Assembly (NCBI GenBank): GCA_020081605.1
Contig: JAHREC010000018.1
Location: forward strand, 2,728,001 to 2,792,000
Direction: 5' to 3'
Origin: Albifimbria verrucaria
Taxonomy: Eukaryota > Ascomycota > Sordariomycetes > Hypocreales > Stachybotryaceae
Length of the DNA stretch: 64,000 nt
Shown here: one piece after another, positions 1-10,667 of the stretch
Layout: the number at the start of each line of letters is the position of its first letter
Numbering within the stretch: the stretch's first letter is position 1
Translations under genes and position numbers: made by a program
Notes under the pieces: model-generated
Database searches by the model: none
What the model was told of the DNA's origin: nothing
Seen by the model: only the letters and a program-made list of their open reading frames with translations

Positions 1-1479
1 GAATCAGTATCTGGATTCCAAAAAGACCGAGCTCTTGAGGAGGTGTTCCGACGGGCACCCGGGTCTTCTACCCTTAGAACGCAGAGGAGAAACGAGAGAC
101 GCAAAACACAGACTGCAATTCGAAACTGGATGGATCAAAATGACGAGGACGGGGTGGAGCTTGGAAAGTGGACAACCCTCGACAGCCAAACTGGACCTGA
201 ATGGCAAAGAAGAATGAGCGTTGGTTGGGATCGACCTTCCGGCCTTAGGCAGGTATCGGATGTAAGGTCCATTGCTAGCGACCCGGCGGATCTAACACCA
301 AACCATGGGGCTCTTTTGACACCCCGTGCAATGGGCGACGGCATCTCTCCTGGAGTGCCAGATTACAAAGATCATACTGATGCGGACGGAGACGATGAAT
401 TGGTCACGAATGACGAGGATGAGGACGAGAATGGGACTAACGCAGACCAGAGCCGGGTGGACGAAGCTGATGCAGAAACCGAGGAGGAGGATTATTTCAC
501 GACACCTATGACGACTCGAATTGGGAAATTAGCTTCTTCCCACGGCTCATCAGAGATGCGGACACCAGCACCACCTCGACCAGGGAACCAGAGGCGCGGC
601 ATTCACAGTCGTACCATGTCTTCGAATACAGTCTTGTACAACCCGGAGGAACACCATCTAAAACTTGAGCTTCAGCCAAAATCAGTTTCCCACAGCTCCA
701 TGTCTTCAATCTCACCACCTAACGTGGTGCTGATTCGACCGCAAACAGGGTCGCGTGCCAACGCGGGAGTGTCACCGACTCATGCAGGGTCACGCTCTTC
801 TCCCAGGCGGCCTGTGCCATCAATGCAAACAAAGCCGCGCCCTATTATGGGACCTCGCGGTATTACGGATACCGGTGCTGCTTTAGGCCGTCCGGTTCTT
901 CTTCACGCAGAACCTCGTACCAAAGCCCGAGGGTTGCGGCGAATGTCGTCTCTTGACCTGAGTGTTCTTTCAGACAACACGAATTTGCAATTCGCAGCCG
1001 AAGATCCTAGTGTCGGCATGGCGGGAAGCTTCCAGACGCAGATGGCCATGGCCATGATGAAGGACTCCCGTTTGAGAGTGGGTGCAGGCCTCGAAGGTGC
1101 TGATCAGGATCGGATGGGGCGTCTCATCCTGGCACGTATGAAGACGTTGGAGGAGGGATTTGCCGATGTCATCAAGGAGATGCGCGATCTGAAGACAAGC
1201 TCGACGGCATCGCCCACGGCACGCAACTCGTCTACCGACGAGCTGAAGACGTATTCAGCCATGGAGTCTGCAGGACGTAACCGGCTGAGGAGAGCAAAGG
1301 GTACCCTGACCCCAGGAAGGACCGTGTATAAGAGACCAGTGAGCCAGCGAAGCATGGGGCCCAGGACCGGATTCGCAGGGATGCAGGATACCAAGGGAAA
1401 GGGTAAACAGGTGGATTACTCGACAGACGAAGAGGCCGCTGCTGAGGACAGTTTCACCAAGAGGGGGAGTTCTTTCTGA
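1..1479 (+). CDS. Unrecognised protein, 3' part only (5' end outside window)
   Basis: The reading frame is open from base 1, so the start lies upstream; 492 residues are visible up to the TGA at 1477-1479. I do not recognise the family. The visible part is mostly low-complexity: an acidic stretch near residues 130-165 (DEDEDENG), many Ser/Pro/Arg segments, and one region likely to be helical near residues 370-400 (DRMGRLILARMKTLEEGF, then VIKEMRDLK) that could be a short coiled coil. The C-terminus is basic, then acidic (KGKGKQVDYSTDEEAAAE). No signal peptide or membrane segment is seen. A cytoskeletal or nuclear scaffold protein is possible but is only a guess from composition. No frame break occurs in this stretch, unlike most other genes of the window. 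Confidence 0.75.
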   Translation, partial: ESVSGFQKDRALEEVFRRAPGSSTLRTQRRNERRKTQTAIRNWMDQNDEDGVELGKWTTLDSQTGPEWQRRMSVGWDRPSGLRQVSDVRSIASDPADLTPNHGALLTPRAMGDGISPGVPDYKDHTDADGDDELVTNDEDEDENGTNADQSRVDEADAETEEEDYFTTPMTTRIGKLASSHGSSEMRTPAPPRPGNQRRGIHSRTMSSNTVLYNPEEHHLKLELQPKSVSHSSMSSISPPNVVLIRPQTGSRANAGVSPTHAGSRSSPRRPVPSMQTKPRPIMGPRGITDTGAALGRPVLLHAEPRTKARGLRRMSSLDLSVLSDNTNLQFAAEDPSVGMAGSFQTQMAMAMMKDSRLRVGAGLEGADQDRMGRLILARMKTLEEGFADVIKEMRDLKTSSTASPTARNSSTDELKTYSAMESAGRNRLRRAKGTLTPGRTVYKRPVSQRSMGPRTGFAGMQDTKGKGKQVDYSTDEEAAAEDSFTKRGSSF

Positions 1480-2336
1480 CGCGTCTTGTCCAAGAGACAG
1501 TGTATGATGTGAGCATTGAGAAGGCGTTTTGGGATGCATTACTTTTGGTGGGAGGCAACCTAAGGGCTGTGCCATGGAGTTAATAGATACGTATGTGTTG
1601 TGTTGGGTTGAGTTATGCCGGAGGTTCCTAACAGACCTATTCCTCATCTTTCTTGATGTGCCAACATGGAGAATGGACTGACCAATGATATCGCTGCCTC
1701 GAATGGTTTCTTTCCCTCGTGTTTTGTTCTGGCCTTAGTGGAATTCATGAAATTTAAGCAACCCAGATGAGCACTAGGAGCGAGGCCGTAATGTCAACGC
1801 AATCAAGGAACTGGTCTATCTTATAGCTAAGTATTTGCTATTGCATGGTATGAACGCTGGGCCCAAGCGGTGAGTCCAGAGAGTTAACGAAGAGGCAAGC
1901 AAAGCCTCGTCTCATTTCGGTAAGTTGATGGCCCGTGTGTCGTTGTTATTGGTCAATAGCATCAGCCAGCTGAGAACCATGTTGGAGTCGAGAATCATGA
2001 AGGCATGATTCGCGACTCACGTGATTGAAGCGAGACTCTTGTGCGTCTTTCAGGCTACCAAGGGTTCTATCTGATTTAATCAAGGTGGCCTGGCTGGGAA
2101 ACGTATGTTGGTGTAGTTGACAGTTCTGCGTTCAAGATCATGCTGCTATAGACGATATGCAGAGTTGACTTTTGTACCACGTGCCCACACGAACGAACTC
2201 GAGCTTCAATTCGAGGATTCAAAGAGCTCGTATTAAGTTGTACTTTTCGAATATCTTCACGAATATAACGCATTCGATCAAATGTGGGGACTAAACCTTC
2301 AGACAGCATATATTCAACATCATACATAATCTACAT
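1480..2336. other. Intergenic, between two convergent genes
   Basis: Holds the 3' flanks of the upstream + strand gene and the tyrosinase. No frame with codon structure or recognisable domain is seen on either strand. Confidence 0.6.
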
Positions 2337-3896
2337 CTAAACATAAATGTAACAGAACGGGCTGTTTCCGAGCGTATCGAAGGTATCCTTGAGGGAATGG
2401 ACTTGCCATTTACACCGATATCCAACAGATCTGACAAAAGGGCATCACGGCTAGGAGGGTTGTTGCTCATGGTGATGGTGCCAAAGATAGTATTGGCAAT
2501 CGAGGGATGGAGGACCTGCCAGACCCAGTAGAGACGATCCACCATGGCATGGTGGAGGAAGAAGGTCGGATCGCTGGGAGACGAGTAAACGTCGCTAGCA
2601 TCACCGCCAGCAACGAAGTGGCCTGCAGCATGCATGCCAATAAATCCATCGGGGAATCGGCCCTGCAGTTCATTCTGGAACAAAGCAATGCTGCGAGATC
2701 CGGCTCCGACGGTAACATTGAGCAGGTTGCTGGCAGACATGTAGCTCATGGGGGTGCTGGTCACGTCACGACGCAGGCAGCGAGGGTTGTAGCCTAGGGG
2801 ACCAGTCGGGCTGGGAGGCAGAGCAATCATGCCCGGTCGAACAGGACCCAGGTTGACGACCATACTGAGAGAAGAGCGTCAGCCTATCATGCTTTGTGAA
2901 GAATCTTGAGCAGACTGTCGGTCACAATGAAAACAGGGAAAATGGCCGAATAGGCGTAGCCAGGAGAGGAGCGCAAACTGGAAACATGATAGACTTACTC
3001 CTTGAAAGGGCCATTCTTAATGCAGCCACCTCCTTGACCAGGAGGGATGAAGATATTCTCCTGCCCACGAAGATACCGTCGTGTTTCACATAGGCTCCGG
3101 TGCCGCCAAAGCTAGTGCTGCTACCATCGTAGACCGGGGACTTTGTTATGTCGCCTTGATTGGCGAACCAGTTCCAGTACTTCGGATCTGGTTAGCAACT
3201 CATACAGCATGCTTGTAGGATTCTGCGATTGTCCTCACCGGTTGAGCACCCTTGTAGCCACATTCATCCTTTAGTGCTTTTTCGTAAGACCACACAAAGT
3301 ATCGATGCCAAGTCAAAAAGTTGCCCTATGAATTGTATTAGAGCACAGTACAGTATTGCTTTGTGCACATGATGTGTCTAGAAAGACGAAGGACGGGGTT
3401 CTAGACTATGTCTAGCAGGGGTTTGGCTTACGGTACGGTGAATTTGTGGCGTCTTGTCGATGTGAATGGCGAGAAAGTCGTCGTACCGGGACCTGACTCC
3501 GGGGCCCAGTTACGGTCAGATTTGGATGGCTTCTTCTGAAGACATTTCACGGCGTCGATGTAGTTTGTCCGCTCCTTGGCAGTCAAAGCGGCCCTAGTTC
3601 AAGAGGAACAAGGTTAGCTGTCGTAGGGCGCAAGAAGACGCTCTGGCGAAAAGCGTGGGATTCGTCGTAGAGATAGGGGCAAAGACTCACCAGTCTTTAC
3701 GGACAGTGGCTGTGAAGATGTTGCATGTGTTCTGAGACCGCTTGCTGTTGGGAGCTTTCTCGAGATCTTCGAGGGTCTGAATGGCCTCGTTATTGAGGTC
3801 AAGCATCAAAGCATTTGCATCTTCAGGCTGACGGGCGGTGAGAGCACCCACGGCGGAGGAGAAGCCGACAGTGACCAGGAGGCAAGAGAAACGCAT
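2337..3896 (-). CDS. Secreted tyrosinase (type-3 copper monooxygenase), five exons
   Basis: Oxidises mono- and diphenols to quinones, as in pigment formation or phenol detoxification; predicted to be secreted. Exons: 3896-3691, 3593-3432, 3325-3239, 3179-2999, 2864-2337. The start gives a signal peptide (MRFSCLLVTVGFSSAVGALTA). CuA region: a His in DDFLAIHIDKTPQIHRT, then GNFLTWHRYF. CuB region: GMHAAGHF, then SDPTFFLHHAMVDRLYWVW. About 388 residues, ending in FCYIYV, so there is no long C-terminal lid domain; this is the short fungal form. Three single-base losses break the frame, at about 3499-3507, 3063-3066 and 2393-2395, each in or beside a short G or C run. Restoring one base at each gives a continuous conserved protein and an exon sum divisible by three. 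I therefore treat it as an intact gene with sequence errors, but cannot exclude a decayed copy. Confidence 0.85.
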
Positions 3897-6084
3897 GGTT
3901 GAGGTTGACGTGATGTGAAAATCTTTCCTGCCGACTGACCAAATCTGCGTTCAGATCTGCAAACAGGGATCAGGATGACGGACGAGGAGAGAAAAGCCTC
4001 GACAGTGTGCCTGGTATGAGCTTGAGGGGTCACTGCTGAGGAGGTAAGCCTTCATTAAACAGGTGTCCGTGATGTATAAGTAGCAGGACCATTCGCTCCA
4101 AGCGCTTGGACTAGGTTAACATTACCTCGAAAGGCCAAGGCAACGAATGGGCCGACGACAGCAGGGATTGACAGTTCATGATGGGTCAATATTGCCACTT
4201 TGGCAATTAGGTATGGGACTATCAACAATAAAGGCCGCACAAGGCGCAAGGGCTTTCCGGGCTGGGTAGATCCCAGGCCGCAATTTAGAGGGCACGACAA
4301 GGACAGACAGTGGCTAGCTAGCTAGATACGTTATGGGCTCTACGTATTTCAGTTTCTTGATGGTGACCGGGGAGTTGGTTGCTCGCTTCCAATAGCTTGG
4401 CTGCCTCTGGATTCAAGCAAGAGGCTGAAGCAGGAGAGGCAGGGCACCTAAGCGGTATTATATGGCTGTGTAGATGATACGAACAAATTGCCAAAGGGGT
4501 TAGGAGTTGACACAAGGCCCAGCAGTCCAGGGCAAAAGGCCTAGGTTCTTATGATCCTTTCGTTATGTTCATGGAATCTCGGCCGTCAAAACGAAGGGCA
4601 ACCAACAGATTTCTGGGGTGCCCTCCCCTCCCCGCCTCGGGAGAAAGTGGAGGCAAGCATGCACCAACTCTTTGAAGGGTATGAATCCTGTCTCTCCCGC
4701 AACCCTAGCCGAGGCAGGGGTGAAGGGATATCCGTCGTTAGTTCGAGAAGCCATGGAGACTGATTGACAAGACGGGGAACGAGTCAGGACATCCGGTAAT
4801 TTACAGGGATAACATACAGCTCTCGGCATATGTCTAACCAGGCGTTCTCTTGATAAAGACCGTAAGCGAGTCTTGACCACCGACTTGATGGCCGTTCCAG
4901 CAACAACTTTAGAGTGCAGTTATGCTTGGCAGGCAACATATCTTCAAGGAAGAAAAGACAACAGAACGCGCAGAAACATTAGTTAGAGGCTAAATACATG
5001 CATAAGTATGAGTAGAAGTGCTCTGTCAGCCCGTTGCACACTAACCAGTGATGGACCTGGGACCGGGGTCCAGGGCCCGATATCCCGGCACCCAGTGTCA
5101 AGCTAATTGGCGGGCTTATAAACAGTTCGGATGACCAGAATCGGAGAAAGCCTCTGTACGCGAACCTAGACCGGGTTGTTGCCACGAGACCAGCTACTAA
5201 CGTTATGTATGTACCTTGGGAGAGCCAAGACATATAATAACTACAAGGAGGAGGTGGAGCAGAGAGATCCTTGGACATCTTCAAACAAACAACAAACAGG
5301 CCCTGTGTAACCTGCGGCTGAACCCGACGTCTTGACAGCTTGCAGACGCCCTTGTGCGTCTTGCAACCAAAATAGGTATCTTGGTTGCGGATCCGTGCTA
5401 GGCTTGTTCACACCAAGGCCGAGCAAGGTCCTGTGACTACATCCTTGTGGCTTGCCCAGTTATGGCCGGGGATGGCGAGTCTCGTTCGTATGCCTTCTAC
5501 TGGGATTCTTACAAGCTTCTGCTTCATATCATACATAAGGGGCAGAACCCATGAATGAACTATATCATATCCTCCTGTATGAATCCAGTAGTGTTTGCCC
5601 AGTGACTAGGGCAAGGCCATAACACTCCTAAGTTTATGCCAGTTGCTCGCTTAAAATGCTATCAGATTATGCTCGCTCCTCCTCAACAGAGATCCATGCC
5701 TGATATGTAAATGTGGCATTCTGAACATCCAAGGGGATGGTTAGGCTTTTGACACCGGGGCTGGCGGAACCTTTGCCTAGGCTTGAAAGAAACCCCTGCC
5801 CTAAACTTGGAGGCTTTCGAGACCAACGACAGACGAATAGACGTGGGATCCCTGTGTAGAGATTTCTACGAAACTGAGGACAGTCGATCAGTTCTAGATG
5901 CGAACCATGTCACAACTCTGGATGATGCTTTCGTATAAGTCTCCAGATAAAGCCCTGCTCTCCAGTTGAACAGACGATCGTCGCTCGGTTCCTCCCATCG
6001 TTTCTGCGGCCTGGGAGCGACGATTTGCGTTCCACAACCCTCCGCTTACCTGCTACGGGTAACACCAGATTCCGGTGGACCATC
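3897..6084. other. Intergenic, divergent promoter region of 2.2 kb
   Basis: Lies between the start of the tyrosinase (-) and of the rhodopsin-domain gene (+), so it should carry both promoters. Only short frames without codon bias are present. A GCTAGCTAGCTAG run sits near 4313-4325. I see no gene here. Confidence 0.6.
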
Positions 6085-7395
6085 ATGTCGGGTACTCCAC
6101 CGTTACCTACTCTCACTCCGGCACAGGAGGCCGAGACGAACCTGCCTCGGATCATGGGTGTCATAGCGACATTCCATTTTCTGGCGCTCAGTTTCGTTGC
6201 AGTCCGGTTGTATACACGATTCATCGTCGTCAAGTCACCGAAGATCGACGACGCATTTATGATAGTGGCTACAGTTAGTAGAATCTTGATCACCATTAGT
6301 CTGTACAATTGTTCGATTCTGATTGCCCATCCTGGTTTAGTTAGGAGCATTCTGTGGCATGTTATGCATCATTCTGCAAGCGCCTCGTGGGCTTGGGAGA
6401 CATAGACAGATTATCACGCCCGAAAACTTCCAAACACTTCGCCTGTTGAACTGGGTGTACTCCTCACTTGCGTTATCCTCAGCTTCAGCATTCTTAAAAT
6501 CTCAATCGCTTTGTCGTTGTTGCGTCTAAGCCGAGCCCGCTGGTACGTCTACTCGCTGTACGCTCTTATAGGTATGTTCTCCGAATACTTGTGTTGTGGA
6601 ATAATTTGCTACTCTATAAGCAATACTGAGATTAACCATTCGCAAATAGTCTTCATCGTTTGTTATACAATTGTCGCCTTGGGGTCGTTCCTGGCCTATT
6701 GTACACCAATCGAAGCCAGCTGGGACAGCTCAATAAAAGCGAAGTGCTACAGCCGTGAAATATTTGTTGCATTCTCCATCTTCAACAACTGTTAGTATAG
6801 ATACCAATGATTATGAATCGCACGTTGCCAGAGTATATGCTGACATCTAGCTAGCCTGCAGTATGTTTTCCGACGTCGTCTGCGCAACACTACCGATTCC
6901 AATCATCTGGAACCTCAAAATGAAACTTCGAACACGTCTATATCTAATTGCAGTCCTGAGTCTCGGTTACTTCACCGTCGGAATGGGAGGAGTCAAGGCG
7001 TATTTCCAAATCGGAGCGAAGCGTGACCCGGACGCCTGGTTCGAACAAAATATTCAGTTTTACGGCTTCCTCCAGTTCAACCTAGGCATCATTGTCGCGT
7101 GCGCACCGACGCTGCGACCACTTCTCGGCCGCGCACTCAAGCTGTCGAGCCATGACAAGTTTTCTGGCGGTTACTATGCAGACAATGGATCAAAAGAACT
7201 GGGCCGAACTCGACGAAACGACGAACGGCGATTCAGGGACAAGAGTTTGAACTTGAGGAGGCTCGAGGCTTCGATCACAGCATAAAGATCAAAACAACTA
7301 TTAACGGAGATGCCAACGACTCCGGAAGCGAGGATATGATCTTACAGGGGACTGACAAGGGCATCTTACGCACAACGGAAATAGATGTACGATAA
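6085..7395 (+). CDS. Rhodopsin-domain (PTH11-like) seven-helix membrane protein, four exons
   Basis: Belongs to the large fungal family of seven-helix 'rhodopsin domain' integral membrane proteins that includes PTH11-like candidates for GPCRs; no retinal-binding claim is made. Exons: 6085-6273, 6341-6571, 6650-6790, 6855-7395; 367 residues after correction. Visible family features are the first helix followed by VRLYTRF, the IDDAFMIVATLGAFCGMLC helix across intron 1, SILKISIALSLLRLS, LPIPIIWNLKMKLRTRLYL, and the family's typical tail ILQGTDKGILRTTEIDV. Two single-base losses occur: TTT read as TT at 6484-6486 and TTTT read as TTT at 7246-7248. The second gives a false early stop at 7283-7285; the family-typical tail is in the other frame and ends with TAA at 7393-7395. 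It is divergent from the tyrosinase across a 2.2-kb spacer. Confidence 0.85.
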
Positions 7396-8546
7396 GCCAT
7401 GGTCCGCAGCATGTGCGGCATCAGAGCAAGCTGGAATATCAAGTATAGCCTGTACTGTCGGCAACTTGTCACATTCTGTGAGCTACATGGTGGTTTCTGC
7501 CTCGAAAGCTCAAGGAAGGTGGCCGAAAACCTGGCAAATGGAGTGCTCCCCATCACCTTTCGGAAGAATTGTATCTAAGGGAGACTTATGCTCGTTCAAT
7601 ATCTGTAATGGATAAAAAGGCTCCGACATAATCATAGCCTTATCATATGGGGCGACAGTGATATTACCTTCCCTTCAACACCTCGCCATTCCCCACCAGC
7701 TGGGTCAGGGCAGCAGATAAACGATGGGCTGTATATCGCGCCAACACAGAGACGACAAGTGATGAAGCTTTTTTGAGCTTTCACTACGCTTCGGATGGTA
7801 AACTATGAATGAATACCAAGTGCTCAAGAGCCGGGCGCCAAGCCAGCTCATTTATGATATAGTACCATAGCCCATAGCCCGTACCTGATAGGTTCTGTAG
7901 CGGAAACTGAAGAAGAACTAGAATAGCTAAGCGCTTTATCATGTAGGTTCAACCGAGATGGCCAAATGAAAGAAATATCTAATTTCCAGATGGACGAGAA
8001 CCCTCAAAGAGCTGTAGAATATCTGAAATGACCAATCTGCGAAATTACGGACCTTCAGTCCTGTCTCAGCCGAGGGCCCAAAAATCCAGTCGCTTCCATA
8101 TAAGTGATCTTAGTCGGATACAGGTTAACATCACCACTCGCAAACGAGTAAGTTTTCGTCATCGTGGGAATCGATACACGCTGTATGATAAAATTGCGTA
8201 CCTCGTGTGCCTAGGGTGCTTCAACAACAAGATTCGTCATCAGCCCTGGCTGTTTGGGCCAGTTTGGTGGTAATCATGAGAAGATGAGGGTTTATACATC
8301 GATCATTTAATCTGCAGAGCCAACATATTGATAAATTCATGCCACCTGAAGGGGCATTCTTTCCAAGTTAACCCTGAGATGGTAGGATGGCACGCTTGTT
8401 GCCTTCTAGCACCAATTGACACGCCTGAAGCGATCTCGGGTTCGAAATAGCTACATGTCTCCTGGGAACATGGGAGCTAGCGTGATGCCTCGGAAGTTGG
8501 TTCCTGATAGAACCCGGTCCCTGCTGCAAGAACGCTCAAGGAGCTT
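7396..8546. other. Intergenic, no gene seen
   Basis: AT-richer spacer between two convergent genes. Frames here are short and show no domain, and no tRNA-like fold was noticed. Confidence 0.55.
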
Positions 8547-8825
8547 TCAAACACCACCGCCACTACGATCGACACTGACGTAACCGGTAGGGTTGGTATT
8601 GCGCTGGGCGAGGTCGTTATCCTTGATGGCATTCGACTTGACCTTGAAGGTAGCGGCGGCGACGGCCATGGCCGCAGCGAGGACGATTACAAGACCTCGG
8701 TTACGTCTGGTGTTGAGGTATCAGTGGTTTGTCAAAAAATGGTGGGGAGCGCTTGGTGGGGTATATGAGACGTACAGAAAGAGACGAGAGGGGACAGATG
8801 GTGAGGTGGGCTTGGTGGTATTCAT
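8547..8825 (-). CDS. Small single-pass membrane protein, 69 residues, one intron
   Basis: Exon 1 is 8825-8776 and exon 2 is 8706-8547, with a 69-nt GT-AG intron. The total of 210 nt gives 69 residues and a stop without any frame correction. Protein layout: Ser/Thr/Pro-rich N-terminus (MNTTKPTSPSVPSRLF), a basic RNRG, one hydrophobic Ala-rich segment (LVIVLAAAMAVAAATF), then a short polar tail ending in YVSVDRSGGGV. This suggests a tail- or signal-anchored protein of an internal membrane such as mitochondrion or ER, which is inference. I do not know a name for it. The clean intron, the membrane helix and codon use in exon 2 support a real gene. It is too short to appear in simple ORF scans. 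Confidence 0.7.
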
Positions 8826-9490
8826 GGTGTCCTATATGCTCAGGAAGAGAGATCTGTTTAGTATGTTTGGATCGTGAATTATGTTTCTTTGCAAGTATGA
8901 CTTGAGAGAAAGCAGAAAATCGCAAGCAAAGGCCGTCCGGCAGTGAGGGATGACCATCCATGACATCAACGGCATGTTGGCCTAGCTCCGGGGAGCTTGT
9001 AGTGCGGCTACACAGAAGCCGTTGGGGACACGGACAGAAGGCTATTTTATTTTGTGTTGGGCCGGTGACAACCGAACCCGTTTGTCAGATTCATTGGGCA
9101 TGTAGGGTTACCATGTGTCGGTCAAGCTGAAGCCTGCCGCAGAAAGGCTGTCCTCGACATGTCGAGACGACACCAGCAAACGAAACGAGGCAGCTCTGTG
9201 CTGCCTACCTGTGGTATGCTGACACTGTCGCAGCCTAGAGGCATAGTGGATCCCTTGCATGCATGGACAGACGGCCACCAGCACGTCGCATCGGAATTGG
9301 CATCGCGGTCCACTGTGGAGGAAACAGAACCCATGAGGCTAGCGAGTGCAGGGGCCCCACAGCCACTAAAGCCTAGATGCTGGTGGATATCGATACTGCA
9401 TCGTTTGGGATTGAATAGTCCATGTCCCCGTGGTTGAAGAAGGTCGTGAGTATCTGCGTTGTATATTGATGGCGATAGTTTTGTAGGTTG

Positions 9491-9580
9491 TGGAGAGAGG
9501 CAAAAGAAGAAGGAAGAAAGAAAGAATAAAAAAGGGAAGAAAAAGGGAAAATAAGAAAATAGATAAACAAATAAAAAGAT
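9491..9580. repeat. Polypurine tract
   Basis: About 90 bases of nearly pure A/G on the + strand (runs such as AAGAAGAAGGAAGAAAGAAAG), giving strong strand asymmetry. Probably promoter low complexity; a triplex or nucleosome-free role is speculation. Confidence 0.6.
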
Positions 9581-9666
9581 GAGTACTGTACCAATTAGGT
9601 ATCAATATACGTACGTTTCCTTTATGCGTCGTGCCTGCCTCAATGGCCGCCTTCTTTTGCCCTGCA

Positions 9667-9700
9667 TGTACAGAGTACTCTGCACATGTACTCCGTACGG
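9667..9700. repeat. GTAC-rich palindromic block
   Basis: Contains GAGTACTC inside CAGAGTACTCTG, a perfect 12-bp palindrome, followed by ATGTACTCCGTACGG. Similar blocks occur near 31641-31661, 55488-55535, 59601-59623 and 59772-59795. Confidence 0.55.
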
Positions 9701-10667
9701 GACAGTCTTCATTGGCAATCGGTAAAGTAGGTACTTCCCTACATGAGACACAACTGGGCTCCTTTTTCTTCTTTTCATCAACGACAACCACAACAATATC
9801 CAACCAACTTGTCCAGCCGTTTCACCTATCTGCATGCTTCATTCGGCCTTCTTCTAGGCACCAACTCCGATCGGCCATGTGTCTGCCCAACGTTGCGACT
9901 GAAGCATATCCGTGGCTGTGACAGCAAGTGGCTCGGCCCAGCCAACTGGGTCAGCCTGCCATCGTTCACCAACCAACCAACTATCCAAAGAAGAGCAACG
10001 CCTCGCGGCTCTGCATGGAAGCCTCCACCTGCCCACACACCCTTCCACCCGGAAGAGCCGCTCCTCCTCGATGCACCGCTGCTGCTCTGCCAATTCATTG
10101 GCGGCGGCCTGCTTTGGATGTGGAGGCTTGCAGCCCGCTGTCATTCCATGTCACAAGACGGCGAACCATTGCTTGACTTCGATTGTTGCCTTCCACTCCT
10201 CCCCCTCCATCTTTAGCTATGTCCATTTCCACGTCTTGTCTCGTGCCGTCGCGCCTTAGGCTGCCCTATGTCTATTCATTCATAAGCTTTGGCCTGTGTG
10301 CTGGCTCCATCAAGAAACTCAACTGCAAGCTTACCCGACATTGTCCATTTTTCTCTAGACGACTCACGCTTCTTAAACGCTCGGCTCGCCCGTCTCATCC
10401 CCGATCGTCGCCTTGCTTAGTATTCGCTCCCGCTCCTGCTTACCTCGTTTGCAGCACAGTAAAACCGAATGTCAGACGAGCTGAGGCACCGCACCCGACG
10501 GTAATACCTCTGTCATCTACCCTCGAAGACCTCGTCTCAATTGAAGACGACGGGTATCGCCTTGAGCACGATAATTGTTCAAGTTCACACGACTCGTTTA
10601 CTCTGTGCATACTGTTGTGGATTCATCGTGGATTCATCGTGGATGTGCATAATCCCACGCAATTGCC

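Larger units (their letters stand above)
8826..10667. other. Intergenic, divergent promoters and low-complexity tracts
   Basis: Upstream of both the 69-residue protein (-) and the large + strand gene starting at 10668. It contains a ~90-bp purine-rich tract (9491-9580), a GTAC-rich palindromic block (9667-9700) and pyrimidine-rich stretches near 9780-10250 typical of long fungal 5' leaders. Overlapping open frames near 9600-10260 lack conserved features and are not called. Confidence 0.55.

Noticed and set aside
9366..10260. Overlapping open frames before the large gene at 10668
   Set aside because: Low-complexity pyrimidine/purine DNA reads open in several frames at once; none shows a family.
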